In this document: one piece after another, positions 1 to 7,480 of the stretch
How positions within the stretch are numbered: the first letter of the stretch is position 1
Layout: every line of letters starts with the position of its first letter
Assembly: GCF_002750975.1 (NCBI RefSeq)
Contig: NZ_PEJS01000001.1
Span: forward strand, 1,984,001-2,048,000
Direction of reading: 5' to 3'
Length of the DNA: 64,000 nt
Source: Stenotrophomonas indicatrix
Lineage (GTDB): Bacteria; Pseudomonadota; Gammaproteobacteria; Xanthomonadales; Xanthomonadaceae
Position numbers and translations under genes: made by a program
The notes under the pieces: generated by a model
What the model saw: only the letters and a program-made list of their open reading frames with translations
Database searches by the model: none
Told to the model about the DNA's origin: nothing

Positions 1-119
1 CGATAGTCGCCGTTGCCGACATCGGTATGCACCTGGAAGCCGAGTGTGTTGACGTAGAAATCGAGTGCCGCATCCTGGTCGTGCACATACAGGCCGACCA
101 CATTCACCATGCCAGTCAT
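1..119 (-). CDS. VOC (glyoxalase/bleomycin-resistance fold) protein, 5' part only
   Basis: The reading frame begins at ATG 119-117 on the minus strand and leaves the window at base 1, so only about 39 N-terminal residues are visible. They read MTGMVNVVGLYVHDQDAALD and continue into FYVNTLGF, the first beta-alpha unit of the vicinal-oxygen-chelate fold (VxVxDxxAALDFYxxxLGF). The AraC-family gene just upstream ends at 131, so the two lie in the same direction with an 11-base gap and are probably co-transcribed. The substrate cannot be told from this fragment. Confidence 0.8.
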   Translation of the reverse strand, partial: MTGMVNVVGLYVHDQDAALDFYVNTLGFQVHTDVGNGDY

Positions 120-130
120 AGGATCCTCCC

Positions 131-592
131 TCAGGTGGGATCTACGCTAACAAGGCCGGTGCGGCGGCGCTTCTCCAAAACTGCGATCTTCAGGTCCGGG
201 CGCCGCGCGGCACGCGCATGGCACTCCGGCACCGGGCCCTGCGCCGGGGCATCGGTCCGCTCGCGGTCGCGGAGGGCGCCGGGGCTGTCGCCGGTGATGT
301 CACGAAAGATGCGGCCAAAGGTGCCCAGGCTGGTCCAGCCGGTCTGCAGTGCGATCTCGGTGATCGGCAGGTCGGTATCGCGCAGCAGGGCGACAGCGCG
401 CTCGATGCGGCGGCTGAGCAGATAGCGGTGTGGCGGCACCCCGAAGGCGTCCTTGAAGGAGCGCGCGAAATGGGCCGCGGAAACCGCGCTGATCCCGGCC
501 AGCCGCGCCACCGGCCAGTCCTCATGGCTGGCCCGGTCCATGTGGTCTTTTGCACGCAGCAGGCGGCGCAGCAGTTCCGGGCTCTGGGTCAT
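131..592 (-). CDS. AraC-family helix-turn-helix regulator
   Basis: A 153-residue protein that is almost entirely an AraC DNA-binding domain: two HTH units at about residues 8-105, with the signature LPITEIALQTGWTSLGTFGR. There is no separate ligand-binding domain, only a short basic tail. The start chosen is ATG 592-590, which overlaps the TGA of the upstream LysR gene (ATGA) and suggests translational coupling; a longer in-frame start at 661 lies inside the LysR gene. Its position just before the VOC gene suggests that it controls that gene, which is inference from order only. Confidence 0.85.
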   Translation of the reverse strand: MTQSPELLRRLLRAKDHMDRASHEDWPVARLAGISAVSAAHFARSFKDAFGVPPHRYLLSRRIERAVALLRDTDLPITEIALQTGWTSLGTFGRIFRDITGDSPGALRDRERTDAPAQGPVPECHARAARRPDLKIAVLEKRRRTGLVSVDPT

Positions 593-1518
593 GGCGTGGC
601 CACCCTGCGCAGTAAGGATCGTGCAGCATGCCGGGCCGCTGCTGCCTCGGTGCACAGCCACTCACGGAAGTGCGCGACTTTCGGGGCGTTGCTGCGTCCT
701 GCCGGACTGGCAAACCAGAAGCTGCGGCCATCGCTGGCCACGCCTTCGTGGGCTTGTACCAGGCGCCCCGCATCCAGTTCGGCCTTGAACAGGATCGGCG
801 AGCCGATGGCGATGCCTTGGCCGGCGATCGCTGCGGCTACGTCCAGATGCTCGGCAGCGAAGTTGGTGGCGAAGCGCTCCGCCCCAGGTGCCGGTGTCTG
901 CGCGAATGCCTGGAACCATAGCGCCCACCAGTCCGGACGCCCCAGCAATGGCACATCCGGCAGCCGCGCGCCGCCCAGGCCGGTGGCGGCTTCAAGCAGC
1001 GCGGGCGCGCACAGTGGCGTGAACACGCTGGGGAACAGCTCCACGGCGTGCAGCCCCGGCCAGTCGCCGTGACCGTTGCGGATGGCCGCGTCGAAACGCC
1101 CGCCTGCCAGGTCCTGCGGCTCCGCCGACAGATCAAGCTCCAGCACCTGTTGCGGATGCCGGGCGCGGAAGCCACCCAGCCGCGGCGTCAGCCAACTGGT
1201 GCCCAACGTAGGCAGTGCGGTCAGGCGCAGGCGGGTGGCATCCATGTCGGCGGCACGCATGAAGCTGGCACGCAGGGCATCGAAGGCGCGGGTAGCCTCC
1301 TTTGCGACGCTGGCACCGGCCTCGGTCAGTTCGACGTGCTGGGCGTGGCGCAGGAACAGTCGTGCACCGGTCTGCTCTTCCAGGCGCCGGACGTGATAGC
1401 TGACCGACGCCGCCGTGGTGTCCAGTTCTTCCGCGGCCCGCGCAAAGCTGCCCAGCCGCGCCGCGGCCTCGAAGGCACGGATGGCAACGAGCGACGGCAG
1501 GTGGCGGTGGGCGACCAT
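589..1518 (-). CDS. LysR-family transcriptional regulator (GcvA-like)
   Basis: 309 residues. The N-terminal winged HTH (about residues 7-65: LPSLVAIRAFEAAARLGSFA, then AAEELDTTAASVSYHVRRLE) is followed by a periplasmic-binding-protein-like effector domain (about 90-295). The opening LPxLxAxRAFEAAARxxSF is typical of the GcvA-like subgroup. It reads toward the AraC gene and overlaps its start by 4 bases. It faces away from the exported-protein gene at 1607 across an 88-base gap, so that gene or the downstream AraC-VOC pair may be its target. The inducer is unknown. Confidence 0.9.
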   Translation of the reverse strand: MVAHRHLPSLVAIRAFEAAARLGSFARAAEELDTTAASVSYHVRRLEEQTGARLFLRHAQHVELTEAGASVAKEATRAFDALRASFMRAADMDATRLRLTALPTLGTSWLTPRLGGFRARHPQQVLELDLSAEPQDLAGGRFDAAIRNGHGDWPGLHAVELFPSVFTPLCAPALLEAATGLGGARLPDVPLLGRPDWWALWFQAFAQTPAPGAERFATNFAAEHLDVAAAIAGQGIAIGSPILFKAELDAGRLVQAHEGVASDGRSFWFASPAGRSNAPKVAHFREWLCTEAAAARHAARSLLRRVATP

Positions 1519-1606
1519 AAGTGTGGCTTAGCCTGAGCCTCGATATCCGCGTGGTCAATCCCCCATACGACGCCGAAGATGAGGCCTCGGACAACGGGGA
1601 TCAGAC

Positions 1607-2671
1607 ATGCAGCGACGTGGATTTCTGGGCGGCCTTGCCGCGTTGTACGGTGCCGGCGCCTTCGGGCTGTGCCTTCCGCTGGGCGCCACCCTTGCCCATG
1701 CCGGCAGAGACCATGCCAATGACTGGCGTTGGCTGCAGGGCAACTGGAACGTGCGTCACCGCCGGCTGCAGGAACGCCTGGTGGCCGACACGCGCTGGGT
1801 GGACTTCACCGGCACCAGTGCGGTCTGGCTGACCCTGGGCGGGCTGGGCACGATCGATGACAACCTGATGCAGCTGCCCGGCGGCGCCTACCGCGGCCTG
1901 GGTGTACGTGCTTTCGATCCGGCCTCCGCCACCTGGGCAATCTGGTGGCTGGATGGCCGCGCTCCCAGCCGCTTCGAAGCGCCGGTGCGTGGCGGCTTCA
2001 GCGGTACAGGCGGCAGCTTCCGTGGTGCGGATTCCTTCAAGGGCCAGCCCATCCAGGTCTGGTTCCGCTGGCACGACATCCACGCTGCGCAGCCGTGGTG
2101 GGAGCAGGCATTCTCCGCAGACAACGGCGTGCACTGGGAAGTGAACTGGCGCAACTGGTTCACCCGCACGGCAGCGATACCCTCGTCGTTGCCGCTGCAG
2201 TCGGATGCGCCCCGCGACTTCGACTTCCTGGTCGGCCGTTGGACGGTGCAGCACCAGCGGCTGCGCGAACGCCTGTCTGGCAGCAACCGCTGGGACCACT
2301 TCGATGGCACGTTGCATAACTGGCCGGTGCTGGGCGGCTTCGGCAACGTTGGCGACAACGTCATGTACTTCCCCGCTGCGACGGTACGCGGCATGGGCAT
2401 CCGCGCATGGGATGCCAGCAGTGGCCAGTGGTCGAGCTGGTGGTTGGATGGCCGCGATCCCACGCGGATCGGCGCACCGGTCCGCGGCGGTTTTGTCGAT
2501 GGCGTCGGCACGTTCATGGGAGACGACCAGCTGCGGGGACAACCGATCAGAACGCGGGTGATCTGGTCGCGGATCACCTCGCGTTCCGCACGCTGGGAAC
2601 AGGCGGCATCCGCAGACGGCGGAGCGACCTGGGAGACCAACTGGATCAGCGATTTCGAGCGGCAGGCATGA
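1607..2671 (+). CDS. Tat-exported protein with two tandem copies of one domain
   Basis: 354 residues. The N-terminus MQRRGFLGGLAALYGAG looks like a twin-arginine signal, with cleavage probable near residue 32 (LAHA). The rest is an internal duplication. Residues about 38-187 and 206-350 share, in the same order, RxLQGNWNVRHRRLQERL / FLVGRWTVQHQRLRERL, a LGGLGTIDDNLMQLPGG / LGGFGNVGDNVMYFPAA block, WWLDGR, PVRGGF, FxGxDxxxGQPI and a closing W-rich motif. This resembles DUF1579-like beta-barrels, but I do not recognise a specific family. It overlaps the next gene by ATGA, so the two probably form one operon. Function unknown; a secreted ligand-binding role is only a guess from the fold resemblance. 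Confidence 0.8.
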   Translation: MQRRGFLGGLAALYGAGAFGLCLPLGATLAHAGRDHANDWRWLQGNWNVRHRRLQERLVADTRWVDFTGTSAVWLTLGGLGTIDDNLMQLPGGAYRGLGVRAFDPASATWAIWWLDGRAPSRFEAPVRGGFSGTGGSFRGADSFKGQPIQVWFRWHDIHAAQPWWEQAFSADNGVHWEVNWRNWFTRTAAIPSSLPLQSDAPRDFDFLVGRWTVQHQRLRERLSGSNRWDHFDGTLHNWPVLGGFGNVGDNVMYFPAATVRGMGIRAWDASSGQWSSWWLDGRDPTRIGAPVRGGFVDGVGTFMGDDQLRGQPIRTRVIWSRITSRSARWEQAASADGGATWETNWISDFERQA

Positions 2672-3588
2672 ACGCGCTTGCCTCACTGGTCGCGCTTGCG
2701 GTCGCGGTCGCTGGACTGCTGGGGGGTGATGCCAGCCGGGAGGCGTTGGCACTCGACCCTCGCGCAGAGCGTTTCGCACCAGGCATCGCGTCGACCCGAT
2801 ACAGCGAAATCCGCCTGACGCTGAGCCCCGACGGACGCACAGCGCTCTGGTTCAGCCGTGACCGGCCTGGCGGCGAAGGTGGCCATGACATCTGGGTTTC
2901 GCATCTGCAGCACGGCCAGTGGAGTGCCGCGCGCCCGGTTCCGTTCAACACACCCGGCCGCGATTTCGACCCTGCGTTCACCGCCGATGGCCGCTTCGTG
3001 CTGTTCTGCTCCGATCGCCCCGGTGGCCTGGGCGGCGATGACCTGTACAGGGTGCCCGTGCAGGGCCTGCAGTTCGGTGCCGCCGAGCATCTCGGGTCTG
3101 CCGTCAACAGTCCCGCCAACGAGTTTGCGCCGATGCTCGCGCCCGACGGTGGCACCCTGCTGTTCTCCAGCGACCGAGCAGGTGGCGCCGGTGGCCACGA
3201 TCTGTATGTCGCGCGGGTGGACGATGGCCAACTGCAACCTGCGCGGCCGGTGGCAGGCGCGGTCAACACGGCCGCGCAGGAGTTCGACGCCACCTTCCTG
3301 GGCGATGGGCGGACCATCGTTTTCGCACGTGCACAGGACTTCGGCGGTTCGCGGGTCGAGCAGTTCGCGGCACGCGCGTTCGGTGACCGCTACGCGCCCG
3401 GCATGCGACTGCCCGCACCCGTCAACGACGGTGCGAGCGACAGCTATGGGGCCATGCTCGACTGGTCCCGCCCTGGCACGCTCACCTATTCAGCGCGTCG
3501 CGGCGATGGCGCCAGCCTGGACCTGTACCGGGTGAGCTATCGGCTGCCACCGTCCCTGTCGATTCCGGCCCCCCCGGTTCGTCGATAG
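2668..3588 (+). CDS. Exported PD40 (WD40-like) beta-propeller protein
   Basis: 306 residues from ATG 2668, which overlaps the preceding stop (ATGA). A hydrophobic signal-like segment spans residues 4-22. It is followed by repeated PD40 motifs: LSPDGRTALWFSRDRPGGEG with HDIWV, FTADGRFVLFCSDRPGGLGG with DDLY, and LAPDGGTLLFSSDRAGGAGG with HDLY. These are the Ca/Asp-rich propeller blades seen in TolB-like and OmpA-associated proteins. The protein is probably periplasmic, with no catalytic motif visible. Coupling to the duplicated-domain protein suggests a common exported function. Confidence 0.85.
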   Translation: MNALASLVALAVAVAGLLGGDASREALALDPRAERFAPGIASTRYSEIRLTLSPDGRTALWFSRDRPGGEGGHDIWVSHLQHGQWSAARPVPFNTPGRDFDPAFTADGRFVLFCSDRPGGLGGDDLYRVPVQGLQFGAAEHLGSAVNSPANEFAPMLAPDGGTLLFSSDRAGGAGGHDLYVARVDDGQLQPARPVAGAVNTAAQEFDATFLGDGRTIVFARAQDFGGSRVEQFAARAFGDRYAPGMRLPAPVNDGASDSYGAMLDWSRPGTLTYSARRGDGASLDLYRVSYRLPPSLSIPAPPVRR

Positions 3589-3616
3589 AAAAAGAGCCCC
3601 CGAAGAGAGCATCCAC

Positions 3617-4153
3617 ATGCCTTCCGCACAACAGGTTGCCTGCCGCTGTGGCGAAGTGACGTTGAACCTGACCGGCACACCCATCGCCTGCGTCGACTGC
3701 TGCTGCAACAGCTGCCGCGCCGCAGGCCTGCGCCTGCAGCGCCTTCCCGGCGCCCAGCGGCTGCTCGGACCGCATGGAACTACCCGGTTCGTCATGTATC
3801 GCAAGGACCGGGTGGAGTTCCTGGCAGGAGTGGAGCGCCTGGCCTCGTTCCGCCTCTCAGCCGATGCCGGCACCCGTCGCGTGCTGGCCACCTGCTGCAA
3901 CACGCCCCTGTTTCTTGAACTGACCGGCGGCCACTGGCTGAGCCTGTATGGCGGCCTGTGGCCGGAGGATGCCCGGCCGCCGCTGCAGATGCGCACCATG
4001 GTGGGCGATCTGCCCGATCCCTCCGTGCTGCCCGCCGATGTACCCAACCTCAAGCAACACTCGCTGCGCTTCTATGCCCGGTTGATGAAGGCCTGGATTG
4101 CGATGGGCCTGCGCAGCCCGGATATCCGCATTGAAGGAGAGGTCCATGGCTGA
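3617..4153 (+). CDS. GFA-like zinc-binding protein (DUF6151 type)
   Basis: 178 residues. The N-terminal CRCGEVTL (residues 9-16), the CVDCCCNSCR cluster (25-34) and the later LATCCNTPLFLEL give a cysteine layout like the Mss4/GFA fold, in which paired CxC and CxxC motifs bind zinc. It is shorter and more divergent than true GFA enzymes, and no glutathione-adduct site can be assigned. Its stop overlaps the start of the next gene by 8 bases, so the two are probably translated together. Family placement rests on the cysteine pattern. Confidence 0.75.
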   Translation: MPSAQQVACRCGEVTLNLTGTPIACVDCCCNSCRAAGLRLQRLPGAQRLLGPHGTTRFVMYRKDRVEFLAGVERLASFRLSADAGTRRVLATCCNTPLFLELTGGHWLSLYGGLWPEDARPPLQMRTMVGDLPDPSVLPADVPNLKQHSLRFYARLMKAWIAMGLRSPDIRIEGEVHG

Positions 4154-4472
4154 GCCAGACAAGATCGAGATCGAGAGCATCACCTCGCCCGGCAGGACCC
4201 AGTGGGTCGACCGGGGCAAGTACAGCGCCATGCGCAGCGCCCTGCTCGACGTGCTGCCGCAGGCGCCGCCCGGGGTTTCCATTGCCATTGCCAAGCAGTC
4301 GTTGCTGCCGGCGCTGCCTGCAGATCTGTTCCCCGCAGGCGCGACCGCAGGCTGGTGGCTGAAGGCCGTGCAGCTGGATCTGGAAGCCAAGGGCGTGATC
4401 GAGCGCGCAGCGGGCAAGCCCGTGCGGTTGTTCAAGCATGCGGTCGTCGGTCGAACGGCGGTGACGTCATGA
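4146..4472 (+). CDS. Small conserved protein (DUF6958 type)
   Basis: 108 residues from ATG 4146, preceded by GGAGAGG at a good distance and overlapping the previous stop. It reads as a small alpha/beta protein containing RTQWVDRGKYSAMRSALLDV and a C-terminal GWWLKAVQLDLEAKGVIER, which looks like a small winged-helix-type module ending in a beta strand. I recognise it only as the DUF6958 family found in proteobacteria. Its stop lies 4 bases beyond the ATG of the interrupted hydrolase frame. No function can be assigned. Confidence 0.7.
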   Translation: MAEPDKIEIESITSPGRTQWVDRGKYSAMRSALLDVLPQAPPGVSIAIAKQSLLPALPADLFPAGATAGWWLKAVQLDLEAKGVIERAAGKPVRLFKHAVVGRTAVTS

Positions 4473-4531
4473 GCGGTCCATCCAACGATGCGCCTTCATC
4501 GTCGCGCAGGTCACTGCTGATCGGTGCTTGA
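4469..4531 (+). other. Orphaned Tat-signal start of the hydrolase, closed by an in-frame TGA
   Basis: ATG 4469 opens MSGPSNDAPSSSRRSLLIGA and then meets TGA at 4529-4531. Reading through the TGA in the same frame continues LLLAMGWPPSVRGASAG and the whole hydrolase. Together the two pieces make a normal twin-arginine signal (SRRSLLIGA, hydrophobic core, ASA cleavage region). The ATG also overlaps the preceding gene's stop, as expected of the original start. I infer a single nonsense change in an ancestral exported protein, or a sequencing error. Confidence 0.75.
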
Positions 4532-4543
4532 CTGTTGCTGGCC

Positions 4544-5458
4544 ATGGGATGGCCGCCCAGCGTGCGCGGCGCCAGCGCGGGCCTGCGCGAGCCCATGGAT
4601 GCGGCAGCGTTCGCCGCCCGCCGGCGCTGGGTCCGCACACCGTTCGGGCGCATCGCCTGCGTGCAACAAGGGAAGGGTCCGGCCGCACTGTTCCTGCACG
4701 GGTTCCCGTTGAGCGGCTTCCAGTGGCGGCATGCGATCGCGCAGCTTTCTTCGTCCCGCCGCTGCATTGCACCGGATTTCATGGGCCTGGGCCACAGCGC
4801 GGTGGCGGCCACGCAGGACCTGTCCCCGCAGGCACAGAGCGACATGCTCGTTGCGTTGCTTGATGCGCTGTCCGTTGCGATGGTCGACCTGGTTGCCAAT
4901 GACAGTGGCGGCACCGTGGCCCAGTTGTTCGCTGTGCAGCACCCGAGCCGCGTGCGCACGATGCTGCTGACCAACTGCGACGTGCACCAGAACAGCCCGC
5001 CGGTGCAGATGAAGGACTCACTGGCCGCCGCACGCGCAGGCACCTATCACCAGAAGATTGTGCGCCACCTGCAGGATCGCGGCTACGCGCGATCAGCGGC
5101 CGGTATCGGTGGCTCGGCTTATGTGGATCCGGCACATTTCAGCGATGAGGCCATCGAATACAGTTTCCGCCCGCTGGTATCCTCGCCCCTGCGCCAACAG
5201 CAGCTCAATGACCACCTCGCGGCGTTCGAGCCCAATCCGCTGGTGGCCATCGAAGCCTCGCTGCAACGCAGTACGATTCCCACGCGCATGGTGTGGGGAA
5301 CAGCCGATCCCCTCTTTCCGGGCCGCTGGGCAGAGTGGCTGCACCAGACGCTGCCGGCATCGCGCGGTATCCGCTGGGTGGAAGGCGGACGCCTGTTCTG
5401 GCCTGAGGAACAGCCTGCGCTGCTTGCCGATGAGGCCCGGGCGCTTTGGCGAGCCTGA
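4544..5458 (+). CDS. Alpha/beta hydrolase (dehalogenase-like), N-terminally cut by a nonsense codon
   Basis: The body of an alpha/beta hydrolase follows the in-frame TGA at 4529. Possible restarts are TTG 4535, ATG 4544 and the later ATG in REPMDAAAF. An oxyanion-hole motif LFLHGFPLSGFQWR and a nucleophile elbow VANDSGGTVAQ are present; the elbow has Asp in the nucleophile place, as in haloalkane dehalogenases (xxDxGG). The acid region is MVWGTADPLFPG. The end reads VEGGRLFWPEEQP, where I do not see the usual catalytic His, so activity is uncertain. Without the Tat signal any product would stay in the cytoplasm. It could equally be annotated as a pseudogene spanning 4469-5458. Confidence 0.7.
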   Translation: MGWPPSVRGASAGLREPMDAAAFAARRRWVRTPFGRIACVQQGKGPAALFLHGFPLSGFQWRHAIAQLSSSRRCIAPDFMGLGHSAVAATQDLSPQAQSDMLVALLDALSVAMVDLVANDSGGTVAQLFAVQHPSRVRTMLLTNCDVHQNSPPVQMKDSLAAARAGTYHQKIVRHLQDRGYARSAAGIGGSAYVDPAHFSDEAIEYSFRPLVSSPLRQQQLNDHLAAFEPNPLVAIEASLQRSTIPTRMVWGTADPLFPGRWAEWLHQTLPASRGIRWVEGGRLFWPEEQPALLADEARALWRA

Positions 5459-5477
5459 TAGGCCTGGCTGACCCGAT

Positions 5478-5499
5478 GCGCCAGCCGCTGGGCTGGCGC
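5478..5499. terminator. Hairpin between convergent genes
   Basis: A perfect 9-bp inverted repeat GCGCCAGCC / GGCTGGCGC with a GCTG loop lies in the 48-base gap between the hydrolase and the convergent effector gene. There is no T tract on either side, so it is a candidate bidirectional terminator or mRNA end rather than a textbook one. Confidence 0.55.
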
Positions 5500-5506
5500 G
5501 CCCGAC

Positions 5507-7360
5507 TCAACGCGCCATGGCCCGTGCAGCGTGTTCCTGGGACAACTGCTCCCGCTCCTGCTGCTGGCTCGCCTGCTCAGAGCTTGCCGCCAGCGACTGC
5601 CCCTGCTGCAGCTCGCGCACGTGCTCGCTGACCGGCGTAGCCACTGCCTGCGCAGTATCGGTGCGGGCGATCTGACGATCGGCGGCGTGCGGCTGGCCCT
5701 GCACCGCGAACGCGTACCTGCCGTCGTCACTGAGCACGGCCTCGTCGATCCGCTGCATGCCCTTGGCCTTGGCCGCGACCAGCAGGGCCATGCCCAGCCG
5801 TTCGCTCATCTCATCAGGCTGGCGCCCCATCGCCTGGTCGAGGCTGCTCACAGCGCCTTGGCTCTGCAGCCACATGCCGTGGTCCGGGCTGGCGGTGTGC
5901 CGTGGGTCCTGACGGGGCAGCAGCGGTGAGGGCGGCGCGAGCGACTGCAGGTGCTCGCCCTGCACGGCAGCGTCGATCTTCTGCAGATCCTTGCCGCCCG
6001 CCGCGGCGATATGGAATAGGCGTTCGGCCATGCCATAGGTGGATTGCCCCTGGTTGCGCGCCAGCCCCAGGGCGAAGGCGTCCACATCCTGCTGCGGCCT
6101 GCCGTTGCCGTCCTCTGCAAGCACCTGCCACGATGGCCCCAGCATCGGGTTGCCCCCGACCATCGACTGGGTACGCTCCATCAGCGTGCGCATCTGGGCC
6201 TCGCTGAAGCTCAGGGTAGTGAGCTCACCGGCCTTCACCGGTCCGCGATCACCGCTGGGGTCGCCGGACAGTGCGGCGTTGGCCATTCCGGCAATCTGCT
6301 CACCCTGCGCATGGCCGCGCAGGTCGAAGGTGAATTCATAGCGGCGCTGCGCCCTGTCTTCCTGGCCGTCGGCGCCGTAGGCGCTGACCCGGGTTGCCGG
6401 CAGGTTGCCGTTGTACTGCACGCTGCGCAGTTCGGTGCGGCTGCCGTCCTCGCGACTGACCTGCACCACGTCGCCGCTGTTGCGTGCACCCGCCAGGTCC
6501 AGGCCGAACGTGTCGCCATAGCCGACCTTCAGCCGCGTCTGCGAACTCATGCCCAGCCGCTCGACCGTCGCCAGATCCTGCACGCCCGGGGTCTGGCCGC
6601 TCAGGGTGCCGTTGTCGATGAACTGTTCATAGGCCTGGCGGCCTTCGGCTTGATCCAGGTCGAACGTGGCAGTGCGGACGGCAGCGTGACCGAGCGCGTC
6701 CTGCCGACCGGCAATCGCGCTGAACCTGCCGGCACTGAATCCCATGCCGTTGAAGGCTTCCACCGCCTCGTTCGGCCCGGTGGTGACGCGCACCCGGCCA
6801 TCATCCAGGCGATCCACGCGGTAGCTGGCACCGCTCGCCTCGGTCGTCTGGCTCTGCATGGCGATGTTGCGGAAGCTGCCTTCCAGTGCGGTGCCGGTGA
6901 ACTGCTGGCCATCCAGGGTGACGCTGCCCCCCTTGGGAATGGTCTGCGGATCGAACGGGTTGATGCGGGTGGGATCGACGTCCACCGCCTCGCTGGGCAG
7001 GCTGACCCTGTAGCGCCCGCGTACGCCGGTGCTGCTGGTGTCCTGGAAGCCGGCACCTTTCGCGCTTGCCCTGACCACCGACTCCATCGTGAGCAGGTAA
7101 TCCCTGCCGCCATCGGGCGTCGGGCTGCCGGCCATGTTCAGCGACGTCCCCTGGAACTGCGATGCGAGACTGGACGCTGCGCGCTTGTGCTCGGTACCCA
7201 CTTTCAACGCGCCGTCGCCCTCGTTCAACGTGACCGAGTAACCACCGGCGGCGGCCCGCACCTCGCTGTTGGCCGAGGTGTAGGTCGGATCGAACGACGC
7301 CGAGGCGGCATCGCGCGGCGCATCCTGGGTTGCGCCTTCCTTGCTGGTCCGGGCATTCAT
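5507..7360 (-). CDS. X-T4SS effector with C-terminal XVIPCD secretion domain
   Basis: 617 residues from ATG 7360-7358, which has a consensus AAGGAGGT ribosome site. The last ~115 residues fit the XVIPCD recruitment domain of Xanthomonadales type IV secretion effectors: DPRHTASPDHGMWLQSQGAV, a helix with SERLGMALLVAAKAKGMQRI, DEAVLSDDGRYAFAVQG, ARTDTAQAVATPVSEHVREL, and a glutamine-rich tail. The N-terminal ~480 residues are Gly/Thr/Asp-rich, predicted beta-rich, and carry no motif I recognise as lysozyme, amidase, lipase or nuclease. Known effectors usually sit next to a lipoprotein immunity gene. None is seen here: the neighbours are a convergent hydrolase and a divergent AsmA-like gene. The role in killing rivals is inferred from the tail. 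Confidence 0.85.
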   Translation of the reverse strand: MNARTSKEGATQDAPRDAASASFDPTYTSANSEVRAAAGGYSVTLNEGDGALKVGTEHKRAASSLASQFQGTSLNMAGSPTPDGGRDYLLTMESVVRASAKGAGFQDTSSTGVRGRYRVSLPSEAVDVDPTRINPFDPQTIPKGGSVTLDGQQFTGTALEGSFRNIAMQSQTTEASGASYRVDRLDDGRVRVTTGPNEAVEAFNGMGFSAGRFSAIAGRQDALGHAAVRTATFDLDQAEGRQAYEQFIDNGTLSGQTPGVQDLATVERLGMSSQTRLKVGYGDTFGLDLAGARNSGDVVQVSREDGSRTELRSVQYNGNLPATRVSAYGADGQEDRAQRRYEFTFDLRGHAQGEQIAGMANAALSGDPSGDRGPVKAGELTTLSFSEAQMRTLMERTQSMVGGNPMLGPSWQVLAEDGNGRPQQDVDAFALGLARNQGQSTYGMAERLFHIAAAGGKDLQKIDAAVQGEHLQSLAPPSPLLPRQDPRHTASPDHGMWLQSQGAVSSLDQAMGRQPDEMSERLGMALLVAAKAKGMQRIDEAVLSDDGRYAFAVQGQPHAADRQIARTDTAQAVATPVSEHVRELQQGQSLAASSEQASQQQEREQLSQEHAARAMAR

Positions 7361-7366
7361 GCCGTG

Positions 7367-7374
7367 ACCTCCTT
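7367..7374 (-). promoter_or_regulatory. Strong ribosome-binding site of the effector
   Basis: On the minus strand AAGGAGGT stands 6 bases before ATG 7360. This decides the start over the longer open frame, which extends upstream to 7813 and into the divergent gene. Confidence 0.8.
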
Positions 7375-7390
7375 GAACAGTGACGCGCTG

Positions 7391-7396
7391 ATTATA
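7391..7396 (-). promoter_or_regulatory. Candidate -10 element of the effector
   Basis: A perfect TATAAT on the minus strand lies about 31 bases before the start codon, in an otherwise GC-rich 120-base divergent gap. No good -35 hexamer is visible at 17 bases (the sequence there is near AACGTG), so an activator may be needed. Confidence 0.5.
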
Positions 7397-7480
7397 GGAC
7401 GCGGTGTGCGCAACACGTTCACATCGCGCCGCAGCCGCATCCACGATAGTGATGGCCATCCCATTCCACGCCGAGGGTCC

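Noticed and set aside
7427-7460. GCATCC before the AsmA-like gene as a fifth SigE promoter
   Set aside because: At the required spacing there is no CGTA, and the first base of TGCATCC is C rather than T.
6044-7480. Upstream extension of the AsmA-like frame
   Set aside because: It lies entirely opposite the effector gene, which has its own ribosome site and the XVIPCD tail. The membrane anchor and real protein start at 7481.
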